NCBI GenBank assembly: GCA_944385125.1
Contig: CALWVZ010000007.1
Location: forward strand, 1-53,951
Reading direction: 5' to 3'
Source: an uncultured Oscillospiraceae bacterium
GTDB lineage: Bacteria; Bacillota; Clostridia; Oscillospirales; Oscillospiraceae
DNA: 53,951 nucleotides
The notes beneath the pieces are model-generated. The model was not told the origin of the DNA, ran no database searches, and saw nothing but the letters and a program-made list of their open reading frames with translations. Shown in pieces: positions 23,251 through 33,400 of this stretch. Numbering within the stretch: the stretch's first letter is position 1; each line of letters opens with the position of its first letter. The translations under genes and the position numbers were made by a program.

Positions 23251-23817
23251 TTACTTCTCTTCGCTGTCGGTATTGCCGATCTCGGCGTCCACCACGGCCT
23301 GGAAGTCCTGGGCGGCGGCCTTGAACTCGGCGGCCTTTTCCGCAGCCTCGTCCACAGGCTCTGCCACCACTTCCACCACTATGTCATCCTCGCCGCTTTC
23401 GCCGGAGACCTGGGCTTTCACAGCCTCTATCTCCGCCTCCATGCTCTCAATACGGGAGTTTATCTCCTCCACCTGGGAGAAGAGAGGGGCGAAGAACTCT
23501 TCGGGGGCGTCCTTGTGCTGGGCATAGCAGAGCTTACCTATCTCGGTATACACCCGGCGAAGCTCTTCATACTCCCCGTTGACCTGGAGGGAGAGCTTTG
23601 CCATGCGCCCATAGGACTTGACCCGGGAAGCGCCCTGCTCGTAGACATCCTTTACGGTGCTGCCCTCGGCGGCCTCCTTCACTCTGTTGACAGTGTCCCC
23701 GGCGGCCTCCTTCACTTTATCCACGGCCTGCTGCACATTGGGGCTCTCCGCCACTTCCTTCACTTTGCCAACGATATTGGAAATGGTGCCGCTGATGATA
23801 TCCTTGTAATCTGCCAT
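23251..23817 (-). CDS. Acidic coiled-coil protein, unknown
   Basis: A 188-residue protein with no signal peptide and no clear membrane helix. Residues 10-60 are amphipathic repeats (KVKEVAESPNVQQAVDKV, AAGDTVNRVKEAAEGS), residues 85-150 are predicted coiled coil (EEINSRIESMEAEIEAVKA), and the C-terminus is acidic (DDIVVEVVAEPVDEAAEKAAEF). ATG 23817 follows GGAGG and begins MADYKDIISG, starting 16 bases after lgt; an upstream ATG at 23832 is less likely. I do not recognise the family. Its operon position after M16 peptidases and lgt suggests a cell-envelope association, but nothing in the sequence shows it. Confidence 0.65.
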   Translation of the reverse strand: MADYKDIISGTISNIVGKVKEVAESPNVQQAVDKVKEAAGDTVNRVKEAAEGSTVKDVYEQGASRVKSYGRMAKLSLQVNGEYEELRRVYTEIGKLCYAQHKDAPEEFFAPLFSQVEEINSRIESMEAEIEAVKAQVSGESGEDDIVVEVVAEPVDEAAEKAAEFKAAAQDFQAVVDAEIGNTDSEEK

Positions 23818-23832
23818 TGTTTTTACCTCCAC

Positions 23833-24756
23833 TTACTGTTGATTTTCTTTTACTTCATGGGATGCCGCCGGCTCCGACTCTGCCGCCTCCCTGGAACGGA
23901 CCCGATTTACAAACAGCTTCTCCGGGGGATGGGGGTGGCGGCTCTGGACGATGAGGATGACCAGGGAGAATAGGACCAGGACCAGGGACAGGGCCTGGGA
24001 CACCCTTATGCCGGTGCTGCCTATATACAGACTGTCGGTGCGCAGGCCCTCTATCCAGCCCCGGCCCAGACCGTAGAGCAGGAAGTACAGCAACAGGCAC
24101 TGACCGTCATAGCGGCGTTTGCCCTTCTTGGTAAATACTATAAGGAAAATAAGTACACCCAGGTTCCACAGACTCTCATAGAGGAAGGTGGGGTGGACGT
24201 ATATGGTGCTGCCGTCCGGGGCGATGAGACCCATGCGGCAGAAAACGTCCGTCTCGGCGCCGAAGGCCTCCCGGTTCATGAAGTTGCCCCAGCGGCCCAC
24301 TATCTGGCCGATAAGCAGGCCGAAGACCACCAGGTCCAGAAAGGCCAGCACCGGCACCTTCTTCTTCCGGCACACGAAGTACACCACCAGGGCTCCGGCT
24401 ATGATGCCGCCGTAGATGGCAAGGCCGCCTTGGCGGGTGGAGAAGATGTGCTCCGGGTGCTGGATATAATAGTCCAGCTCAAAGACCACATAGTAGAGCC
24501 GGGCTCCGATGATGGAGAAGGGGATGAGGAAGATCATCAGGTCGTACACGTCGTCCGGCTTCAGCCCAAAGTCCCGGCTGCGTCTGGCGCAGTAGAGCAT
24601 GCCCAGGATGAAGCCCAGGCCGATGATGACGCCGTAGAAATAGATGTTCTTGCCGAAGACGGTGAAATAGGCCGGGGGGTCGATGGTCAGGTCCCCCAGC
24701 ATGGGGAAGCTGATGGCGGAATCCCGCTGTATGGTCTGTATCAAAATAGGAAACAT
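23833..24756 (-). CDS. lgt: Prolipoprotein diacylglyceryl transferase
   Basis: A 307-residue integral membrane enzyme that adds diacylglycerol to the lipobox Cys of prelipoproteins. Family features are YGVIIGLGFILG in the first helix, GGLAIYGGIIAG, the signature GRWGNFMNREAFG with its essential Arg, and HPTFLYESLWNLGVL, followed by a conserved DGQCLLLYFLLYGLGR. It has about seven membrane helices and a polar C-terminal tail. The ATG at 24756 lies one base from the stop of the peptidase gene. The lipoprotein at 50504 is one of its likely substrates. Confidence 0.96.
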   Translation of the reverse strand: MFPILIQTIQRDSAISFPMLGDLTIDPPAYFTVFGKNIYFYGVIIGLGFILGMLYCARRSRDFGLKPDDVYDLMIFLIPFSIIGARLYYVVFELDYYIQHPEHIFSTRQGGLAIYGGIIAGALVVYFVCRKKKVPVLAFLDLVVFGLLIGQIVGRWGNFMNREAFGAETDVFCRMGLIAPDGSTIYVHPTFLYESLWNLGVLIFLIVFTKKGKRRYDGQCLLLYFLLYGLGRGWIEGLRTDSLYIGSTGIRVSQALSLVLVLFSLVILIVQSRHPHPPEKLFVNRVRSREAAESEPAASHEVKENQQ

Positions 24757-24757
24757 G

Positions 24758-26035
24758 TCACACCGCCTTGGATTCTATTATGGACAGGGCCAGCCGTTCG
24801 GGGGCCAGGCTCTCTGCAATGAAGTCCCGGCACTCTCCGGCGCTGATGCTCTCCAGCACCGGCATGCTGTCAAAGGCACAATAGCCGTCGAAAACCCCGG
24901 TAGCCAGAGAGACGCAGACGTTTTCAAAGTCCTCCAGGGCCCGGAGGGTAGAGCCCAGGGTGGCCCGCTTTGCCCGGAGGAAGGCGTCCTCATCCAGGCC
25001 GCGGCGGCTCACCTCCGCCACTTCCTTCTCCAGCTCTTCCAGGACCAGCTCCGGCCGGGGACTCTCCCCGCCGATGATAAGGGTGCCGGTGCCGGCGGAA
25101 AAGTCGATATCATAGTCAAAGTTCCGGTTCAGTGTGCCCTGGGCATAGAGCCGGGAATAGAAGGGGGAGGAGGCGCCGCAGAGTATGCGCAGGGCCAGAC
25201 GGGACACCAGGCGCTGGCGCATGGCGGCCTGCCCCTCCTTTTCCGCCCGGAGCTTGCTGCCTATGAGAAACAGGGGGGCGGAGACCTCCATTCTCTCCCG
25301 CCGCAGCTTTGCTGCGGGGAGGAGGGATTCCTCCGGTCCGAAGTCCGCCACGGGCACCGGGGCGCAGTCCCTTCCCAGGACCTCCAGGGCAATGGTTTCT
25401 ATGGTCCCGGGGTCCACATCTCCCTCAACGCAGAGGGCCATGTTGGAGGGGGCGTAGAAAGCCCGGTGGCAGTTATACAAAGTCTCGTGGCTTATCTGGG
25501 CTATGCTCTCCAGGGTGCCGGCCACCCGGTCACGGATGGGGTGGTGGCTGTAGAGCTGCTCCATCAGGTTATAGTATACGGCACTGTCGGGACTGTCCTC
25601 CCCCATGCGTATCTCCTGGCCGATGATGCCCTGCTCCTTGCTAACGGTCTCGGCGGTGAAATAGGGGGTGGAGACAAAGTGCAGCAGCATGCGCAGGTTC
25701 TCCTCAAAGCCCTCCGTGCAGCTGAAATAGTAGCAGGTGACGCCGCTGGAGGTAAAGGCGTTGGGGTCGGCTCCGTTGGCGGAGAGAATGTTCAGGGCAT
25801 TGTCCCCATTGGGCAGGTCGAACATCTTGTGCTCCAGAAAGTGGGCCACTCCGGCGGGGGTGTCTATGGTCTTGCCGTCCAGGGTGAAGCGGCGGTGGGC
25901 TCCGCCGTAATCTGCGGCGAAAACGGCATAGCGGGTGGAAAAGCCCTTCTTTGGCACCACGTTCAGCCTCAGGCCGTTGGGCAGCACGCTGCTGTACAGC
26001 GTCTCGCCTATGTTGGGGTATTCACGCCTGTCCAT
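24758..26035 (-). CDS. M16 zinc peptidase, YmfH-like (catalytic subunit)
   Basis: A 425-residue insulinase-family peptidase with the inverted zinc motif HFLEH (residues near 65-70, in TPAGVAHFLEHKMF) and the downstream glutamate in EQGIIGQEIRMGEDSPDS. A second, degenerate M16 half follows (ELVLEELEKEVAEVSRRG). The start ATG 26035 (MDRREYP) follows GGAGGATAGGG and overlaps the end of the partner gene by 14 bp; a longer frame begins at 26077 without support. With the next gene it forms a pair of the YmfF/YmfH type, which sits beside lgt here. The physiological substrate is not known. Confidence 0.9.
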   Translation of the reverse strand: MDRREYPNIGETLYSSVLPNGLRLNVVPKKGFSTRYAVFAADYGGAHRRFTLDGKTIDTPAGVAHFLEHKMFDLPNGDNALNILSANGADPNAFTSSGVTCYYFSCTEGFEENLRMLLHFVSTPYFTAETVSKEQGIIGQEIRMGEDSPDSAVYYNLMEQLYSHHPIRDRVAGTLESIAQISHETLYNCHRAFYAPSNMALCVEGDVDPGTIETIALEVLGRDCAPVPVADFGPEESLLPAAKLRRERMEVSAPLFLIGSKLRAEKEGQAAMRQRLVSRLALRILCGASSPFYSRLYAQGTLNRNFDYDIDFSAGTGTLIIGGESPRPELVLEELEKEVAEVSRRGLDEDAFLRAKRATLGSTLRALEDFENVCVSLATGVFDGYCAFDSMPVLESISAGECRDFIAESLAPERLALSIIESKAV

Positions 26036-27341
26036 CTTCCCTATCCTCCTCAGAAGCTTCCTCCTCGTCCAGACCACGGAGGAAGTATATCATGTCGCAC
26101 TCCACGCTGTTGGCAATGGAGACAATATCCTCTTTGGTGATATCCTCCACCAGCTCCGCCAGCTCCATGGGGCCGTAATCCAGCCCGTTCAGAGTCTGGG
26201 AGAGGTAGAAGCCCTCCAGCTCCCCCTGACTGTCGGTGAGAGAGCGGAGGTCCGAGGCCACGCAGCGCTTGGCGGAGTGGAGCTCCTCCTCGCTTATCCT
26301 GCCCTTTTTCACCTCCTCCAGCTGGGACAGAATCTCGTCCCGGGCGGCTTCAAACTTGTCAAAGTCTATGCCGGAGGCCACCAGCAGCAATCCCTTGTGG
26401 ATATAGGCGATGGAGCTGGCGTAGTAGCAGAGGCTCAGCTTTTCCCGCACGTTCATAAAGAGCTTGGAGGTGCTGCCGCTGCCGTAGACGGCGTTGAAGA
26501 CATGGATGGCGGCAATGTCCGGCTCCTCCATGCACTCCCCCAGGCGGAAGCCCATCACCAGCTTGCCCTGGCCCACATCCAGCTTTTCCTCCAGGTAACG
26601 GGGCTTGTCTTCCAGGGCGTTCATGCGGATGTCGGTGCCCAGCTCGTAATCTATCTCCCCCCTGGGCATGGCGGACAGGGCGTCCTTAAAGGCGGCGCAG
26701 ACCTTTTTGAAAGGGGTCCTGCCGCAGTAGAACAGCTCCACCGGGCAGCTTTGCAGCAGACTGCGGTAGTGGCGGCTGAGCTTTTTGTAATTGATGTTCT
26801 CCGCCTCGTCCTCACTGCCCAGGCGGCTGACAGCAAAGTCCTCAAAGCAGCACATCTCCTCGATGCAGCGGCTGAGGGAATAGCCCCGCTTGTCGTTTAT
26901 GCGGCTGCGGATGCGCTCAAGGAGCTTTTCCTTCTCACTGTCCACATAGGCAGGCAGCAGCAGGCCGCCCCGGGTGTTGGGGGCCAGGAGCATCTCCGCC
27001 ATAAGGGAGATGGCCTGGGGCAGCAGCTTTTCCCCGGAGGGCAGATAGCCCTCCTCCGGGACGCTGCCGTAAAAGCCGATACACTGTATCTCACCGATGC
27101 GGCGCACCACCGGCTCTATGGCCGTGCCGTAGAGCTGGTCCATGCGGCGGCTGAGAGCTTCCATATCCCCGTAGCGGGTGGTGCCCCGGCGCAGGACATA
27201 GGGGATGAGGGCGTTCATGGAGGCGCTCTCCCGGTTCAGCTGGGTGAGCAGGTTCAGGCTGATGCAGGCGGTCTTGAATTTGTCGCTGCGCAGATGAGTG
27301 AGGAATATGCCGGGCAGCAGCTCGGCCCTTGAATACTCCAT
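26022..27341 (-). CDS. M16 peptidase family protein, YmfF-like (non-catalytic partner)
   Basis: A 439-residue insulinase-fold protein without an HxxEH motif, so it is the non-catalytic subunit of the pair. It has the family pattern VLRRGTTRYGDMEALSRRMDQLYGT near the N-terminus and, in the second half, the sequence GSGSTSKLFMNVREKLSLCYYASS and LTDSQGELEGFYLSQTLNG. Its promoter is probably at 27430 (minus strand TATAAT with extended TGG), with a strong hairpin at the 5' end of the leader. It leads an operon with the YmfH-like subunit, lgt and the coiled-coil gene. Confidence 0.88.
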   Translation of the reverse strand: MEYSRAELLPGIFLTHLRSDKFKTACISLNLLTQLNRESASMNALIPYVLRRGTTRYGDMEALSRRMDQLYGTAIEPVVRRIGEIQCIGFYGSVPEEGYLPSGEKLLPQAISLMAEMLLAPNTRGGLLLPAYVDSEKEKLLERIRSRINDKRGYSLSRCIEEMCCFEDFAVSRLGSEDEAENINYKKLSRHYRSLLQSCPVELFYCGRTPFKKVCAAFKDALSAMPRGEIDYELGTDIRMNALEDKPRYLEEKLDVGQGKLVMGFRLGECMEEPDIAAIHVFNAVYGSGSTSKLFMNVREKLSLCYYASSIAYIHKGLLLVASGIDFDKFEAARDEILSQLEEVKKGRISEEELHSAKRCVASDLRSLTDSQGELEGFYLSQTLNGLDYGPMELAELVEDITKEDIVSIANSVECDMIYFLRGLDEEEASEEDREDGQA

Positions 27342-27366
27342 GGGGGCACCTCCTGTTTTTATGTAG

Positions 27367-27414
27367 AGAGCGGCCGGAGGCTCCTGCCGGAGCCGGAGGG
27401 ACCGCTCTTTTTTT
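27367..27414. other. GC-rich hairpin in the leader of the M16 operon
   Basis: AGAGCGG at 27367-27373 pairs with CCGCTCT at 27402-27408, enclosing GGAGGCTCC/GGAGCC-type inner pairs, and T7 follows on the plus strand. There is no plus-strand gene nearby to terminate. On the minus strand it lies a few bases after the predicted start site, so it would cap the 5' end of the ymfF-lgt mRNA. Confidence 0.55.
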
Positions 27415-27424
27415 GGTTTTATTG

Positions 27425-27430
27425 ATTATA
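27425..27430 (-). promoter_or_regulatory. Extended -10 promoter of the M16/lgt operon
   Basis: Minus-strand TATAAT preceded by TGG; no good -35 is seen, as is common with extended -10 promoters. Confidence 0.5.
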
Positions 27431-27483
27431 CCACCGGGAGGGACAAAATGGTAGCTTTTTTGTAAACCCCGGGGAAGGAGGCC

Positions 27484-30400
27484 TCAGCCTATGCCCCGGC
27501 CCAGATAGGGGTCGCCGTCCACATAGATGCAGCCCCGGTCGCAGTCGATGCGGTGGAGGTGGGACTGGCGGTCTATCCAGGTGACGGAGTAAGAGGGCAG
27601 GGCGGAGGGCAGCTTGGGCTCTATATAGAGCTTGCCCTCCTTGAGCTTCAGACCCAGCAGCTCCTCCGTCACTACCCGGAAGTACCAACCGGCGGAGCCG
27701 GTATACCAGCTCCAGCCCGCTTCTCCCTCGTGGCCGGGGGCGGTATACACGTCGGCGGGGAGGACGAAGGGCTCGGCGCCGTAGCGCTTTATATCATGGT
27801 TTTCCGGCAATAGATACTGGAGTATCTGGTAGCCCTGGTCCGTACGGCCACGGCGCAGGGCGGCCAGGGCCAGCCATATGGCTCCGTGGGTGTACTGGCC
27901 GCCGTTTTCACGGAAGCCCTCTCCGTAGCCGGAGATATAACCGGGCCTCCGCTCCCGGGAAGAATAGGGGGGATCAAAGAGCTTCACCAGCTTGTTGGGC
28001 ATGTCCACCAGCCGGCCCAGAGCCGCATCCAGAGCCTTTTCCACGTGGAGAGGGGAGGAGTAGGGGCTGAGAGCCGCCCAGCTCTGGGCCAGGGAATCTA
28101 TACGCTCCTCGCCCCCCAGGGCCTCCCCGTCGGGGTAATAGGCCCGGTCGTACCAGCGTCCGTTCCAGGCTCCCTCGGCGGCCAGCCCTATCTGGCGGGC
28201 CCCTGCCCTGTAACGCTGGGCTCCCTCCAGCCCCAGCTTTTCCAGCAGGGAGGCGAAGGCCAAGGCGCAATGGGAGAAAAACCAGCCCAGCCACACGCTT
28301 TCGCCTTCCACTGCGTCCAGAGCGTCGTTCCAGTCGCCGCCCAGCATACGGGGCAGACCATGGGGGCCGAAGCCCCGGCGTATGCAACACTCCAGGGCGG
28401 CTCTGGCGTGGAGCAGCATGGAGGCGGAAGAGGCGGTCTCGGGAGTCTCGTAGCGGTCCTTTTCGTGAGAGGCCAGGGGCGGAGATGCCAGATAAGGCAC
28501 TTGCACATCACACAGCTCGTAGTCCCCGGTGGCTTTCGTATATTCGCACAGGGCCCACACAAGCCACAGCAGGTCGTCGGAGCAGCGGGTGCGCACACCC
28601 TTGTCGCCCTGGGGGTGAGGATGCCACCAGTGCATCACGTCCCCCTCCAGGTACTGGTGGCGGCAGCAGAGGAGTATCTGCTCCCGGGCAAAGGAGGGGT
28701 CTATGAGCATCAGGTTCACGCTGTCTTGCAGCTGGTCCCTGAAGCCCAGGGCCCCGCCGCTCTGGTACAGGCTGCTGCGCCCCTCCAGACGGCAGGCCAC
28801 GCACTGGTAGACGGCCCAGCGGCTCATGTACCTGTCCAGAGGAGAGGAAGGAGAACGGAGAGAAAAGCGTCCCAGCAAGTCCTCCCAGCGGGCGCAGACC
28901 GGGGCCAGCAGGGCGGCGGCCATTCCGGGAGCCAGCAGTTCCCGCAGCTGCGTCTCGCTGCAAAAGCCGCAGACCAGCAGGCTTTTGTCCCGGCATGTGC
29001 AGCTGAGACTGAGGGCCGCCGGACAATGCTCCGCAGAGACCTCGGCTCTTTCGGAGCAGGCGGCCAGAAATTCCCGCTCCGGGAAATAGGCCTCCGAGTT
29101 CTCGAAGTGGGCGACGCCGTCTTTTACACTGCCCCTGACGCCGGAGGGGTCCCCGGAACCCAGACAGAGCTCCATGCCCCAGCTCAGGCGAAGCCCCTCC
29201 GCACCTTCTATAAGAATGATGCGGACGTCGCTGCCCAGAGGTATGAAGACCGTGGTTCTGATCCTGCGCTCGCCCAGGCGTTTTTCCCAGACAGCGTAGC
29301 CCGGGGCATAAAACACCTTGCAGGGGAAGCCGTCGTTTGCGGCAAAGAGGCTGAGGCTGCGGCCCTTATATTCAAGGCAGATGAACTCGGGACCCCTTAG
29401 CCCGGCGGCGTCTGCGGCGGGCCGGTTTACCCGCATCTCTCTGGCATTTTCCAGCCACATGCAGCCCAAACCACAGTCGGCGGCGATATAGCCGAAGGAG
29501 CCGTTGGTGAGGATGTGCTGCCAGGCCACCGGGGGCAGGCTGCCGTCCACCTGGAACTCAAAGCCCTGCTCCGTCCAGGAATGGACCGGCAGGCCGGACA
29601 CGGCTCTGGAAGAGCCGGAAGGCGGGAAGGAGAGAGGCGGGGGCAGCTGCCGCTTCTCCCCAAATATCACGGCGCAGCGGCTTTCAACGGCGGGGCGGGC
29701 GGAGGAAGGCAGCACGTGCACGCCGCCGGGAGAGCCTATAAGGGCCTCCAGCCCCACAGGGGAGAGTACCGAGAGTATGCGCCCCAGCAGGGGCTGCTGA
29801 TATTCTCCCTGCTGGTCCGAGAAATACACCAGGTCGGCGTTGAGTCCGCAGCTTTTCAGCAGACAGAAGCGGCGCAGCAGTTTATCACTGTCGGGGCTGT
29901 CTCCAATGCAGCAGATGACAGGCAGGTCCCCGGAGAGGCCGTAGCGCCACAGCTCCCTGCGTGGAGCAGCTCGGTAGAGCCTGTTCTGCCACAGGGGCAG
30001 CACCATGTCCATGGCCGCCCCCAGCTCCTCCGGGCTCATGCCCAGGTGTACCCCGGCGGCTCCGGCCATGGAGCCCTGAGAGGGCTTTTCCGAGTACAGG
30101 ATGCGTTGGGCGGCTGCCAGAGCCTCCTGGCTGCTGCCGCCTATACTCAGAGCAAAGCGCAGCCGGCAGTTCCTCCCGCCCTCCAGGGAAAGGCGGATAC
30201 GGACCTTCACATAGGGCCTGGAGAGGGAGCCCAGACCGCCGCCGGCATCGGCATGGTACTCCGCCGTCTCACTGCACATAAGGCACAGCCAGAGCTCCCG
30301 GCCGCTGCCCTTTGGCAGGCGGCGCAGCAGCAGGGCCTGGCCCTCCTGCCGGGCCGTAAGGCCCAGGCGCCAATAAGCCGGATGGTCCTCCCAATGCCTC

Positions 30401-33400
30401 AGCTCTGCCAGCACCGGCTCGAAGCCCAGCTCCAGGCAGCTGCGGCACTGCCTGGAGCTTTGCAGCTCTATGCTGCGCAGTTCCCCTATATCTGCGGCGG
30501 CGGCGGAAGTGCTCATGACGGCGTTGAGACCGTCTGCGTTGCAGCTGCAGCGGCACTGATCCTCGCTCAGCTCCCACATGCTGGGCTTCTCTGCCGGGAA
30601 GAGTGGGCGCCCGTCGATGCTGACGCTCACGCCGCCGCCGAGAGAATCGGAATGATAGATGCAGTGCTCCCCAAGGGTGGCAGAGCTATGGCCGTGGTTG
30701 GTGACCATGATGTTATATGCGCCGTTGGAGAGGAGGCAGGCCCGAAGCCGGGAGTCCTCCGCAGCTCCCCGCAGCTGCCAGCGCTGACTTATATTGCGGC
30801 GGGGCTTTTCCGGCACCTCCGCCATTGAGCGGCGTATCACCACCGCTTCTGCCGGCAGACGCTCCTGGAGCAAAAGGGCATAGGCGGCCATGGAGCTCTC
30901 GCCCATGAAAAGCTTCTGGGCATAGCCCGAGCACACTGCGTTGGCGGCGGCAATGATGCTCATGCTCACGTGGTGGGCCATATAGCAGCTCACCTTTTCT
31001 GCCCTGCCCCGGCAGCGGGAGGGGGTGAAGTCCAGGGCCTCTATAAAGCCGTAGCGTCCCCGGGCATCCCAGCTCTCCAGACGGCGGAGGTTTTTTACCG
31101 CCGCCTCCGGCTCCACGGCCAGGGCCAGGAAGCTGCTGTAGGGGGAGACGACCAGGTCCGCTTCCTGGCCCCGCTTCAGGGCCAGAGCGGGACAGCCGTG
31201 GGCCTTATAGCGATAGCTGAGACTGGAGTCCAGAGAGTAGAAGGCACTCTCGGATATGCCCCAGGGCCGTCCGGGCAGGCAGCGGCGACGCTGGGCGTAC
31301 AGGCAGAAGCGGCTGCTCTCATACAGCAGGCTGCTGCGGTATACCGGCAGAAACAGCTCCGGCATGAGGTATTCGAACATGGTGCCCGTCCAGCTGGCAA
31401 GGCCACGATAGCCGTCCTTTTGCAGCTGGGCCCGGCTGAGCCTCCGCCAGTGCTTTACCGGCACGTCGCCCTTGGCTATGGCCAGGTAGCTGGTGAGCAT
31501 GGCCTCGCTGGCCATCAGGTCATACCAGCCGCCGGCGCCCCGGCGGTTCTCCGTGTCATAGCAGATATAGAACAATCCCCGGCCGCTGTCGTAGAGAGGG
31601 GAAAAGTCCATGGGGGCCATGATGGCGTCGATACGCTCCTTCAGCTCCCAGCGCCCCTGGCTCTCCAGCGCCTGGGACACGCAGAGCAGCCCTGCATAGA
31701 GATTGCCCGAGTCCACGGTGGAGATATACATGGGATTCAAAGGCTTCAGAGTACGGGTGTCGTACCAGTTATAGAAATGGCCCATGCACCGGGGCATGCG
31801 CTCCATAGCGTCGGCTATGCGGGAGACATATTCCGCCGCCTGCTCGGTGTCTATCAGACCCATACGGGCTCCGCACTCCACCGCCGCCAGGGCAAGCCCG
31901 ATATTGGTGGGAGAGCTGCGGTGGGCAAGACCCACCGGGGGCTGCTCCTGGAAATTGTCCGGTGGCAGAAAATTATCCTCCTCCCGGGAGAAGTCCAGAA
32001 GATAACGCAGATTTTCCCCGGCGGCCCTGGTGAGATAGTCTCTGTCTGCGGCCCGGAGACTGTGCTCTTTATAGGCGGGCAGAGCCAAGGCTGCCGCTGC
32101 CGCCGGACTTAAAAGCCACATGAAGCCGGAGGCCTTGCCGATAATGGCCGGGGAAAAGGCCATGAGCAGAATGCCCAGGACCAGAGGGAACCACATTTTC
32201 CTGATATGCTGGGCAAAGTCATGGCTGCCGCCCTCGCTCTGGGCCGCCGTCTGCCACTGCAAAAGCCGCTTCCGGCTTATGAGCATGCGCCACAGAGCGG
32301 TGGCTATGGCGGTAAAACAGACCCAGGCCTCATAGGGCAAAAGCCAGAGCCTTATAAAGGTCTGGACTATAGAGCCGCCTATGCCGGTGAGCAGCCGGGT
32401 ATGACGCTTTAGACGCACCCTCTCCCTCCGGGCAAGGCCGCCCTGGGCAAAGGAGAGGAGGAGATTGCTCAAAAGCGCCAGCAGAGCCGCCGATGCGGAC
32501 AGGGCCAGAGCCCTGTCCGGCAGCATGAAGCCGGAGAGTATGGCCAGAAAGGTCATAGGGGCGAAGAGACTGCGGCGCAGCGAATCAAAAAGCCGGAAGC
32601 GGTCCATTGCCCGAAGCTCCCTTTTGAATATCCAGGGGGCGTTCTGCCAGTCTCCCCGTATCCAGCGGTGCAAACGCTTGTAATAAGCCAGGGGTTTTGT
32701 GGGAAAATTGTCGGAAAACTCCACGTCCCCCATATAGGCGCCGTGGAGATAAGCCCCCTCCAGAGCGTCGTGGGAGAGGATGCGCCCTGAGGGGAAGCGG
32801 CTGCCGGTACACTCCAGCAGAGCGGCGGCGTCTATAAGGCCCTTGCCGGCAAAGCCGCCGTTGTCAAAGGCGTCCATATACAGCTCCCCGCACAGGGCCC
32901 CGTAAGGGTCGCTGCCCCCGGCCCCGGCAAATATCAGGGCAAAGTCCGTGGCATTGGCACTCTCAAGGCCGGTGGCCATGCGGGGGTGGATAAGCCCGTA
33001 GCCCTCCTTCACCACGTGACGCCTGGGGTCTATTACGGCCCGGTTCAGAGGATGAAGGGCGGCGCCGATGAGCTGCCCTACGGAGCCGGGATACACTTGG
33101 GTGTCGCTGTCCAGGGTGACTATATATCTGGTGCCGGAGAGGGCCGCCTCATTCCCGGTGAGTTCCAGGGCGGAGGGCTGGCCGTTCAGGAGCTTTGCCA
33201 GCTCCAGCAGGGCTCCCCGCTTTCTCTCCCGGCCGCTGTATTGCTCCCCGTCAAAGCTGCGCTGCCGGGTAAAGAGATAGAAGCCGCCGCCGTATTGCCG
33301 GTTCAGTTGGCGTACGGCCCGCCGGGTCTGGCGCAGCAGCTGCTCATCCTCTTTTGTGCTGGGGCTTTTGGAGGCGGGCAGGTCCGCCAGCAGGCCGAAC

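Noticed and set aside
24683-26140. Plus-strand open frame of 485 codons opposite lgt and the M16 peptidase
   Set aside because: Antisense shadow of conserved genes, with composition typical of such shadows.
27367-27414. Terminator for a plus-strand gene
   Set aside because: No plus-strand gene or credible frame precedes it; it fits better as a leader hairpin of the minus-strand operon.
29515-30828. Plus-strand open frame of 437 codons opposite the glucan synthase
   Set aside because: Shadow frame in a GC-rich gene; no signal or motif.
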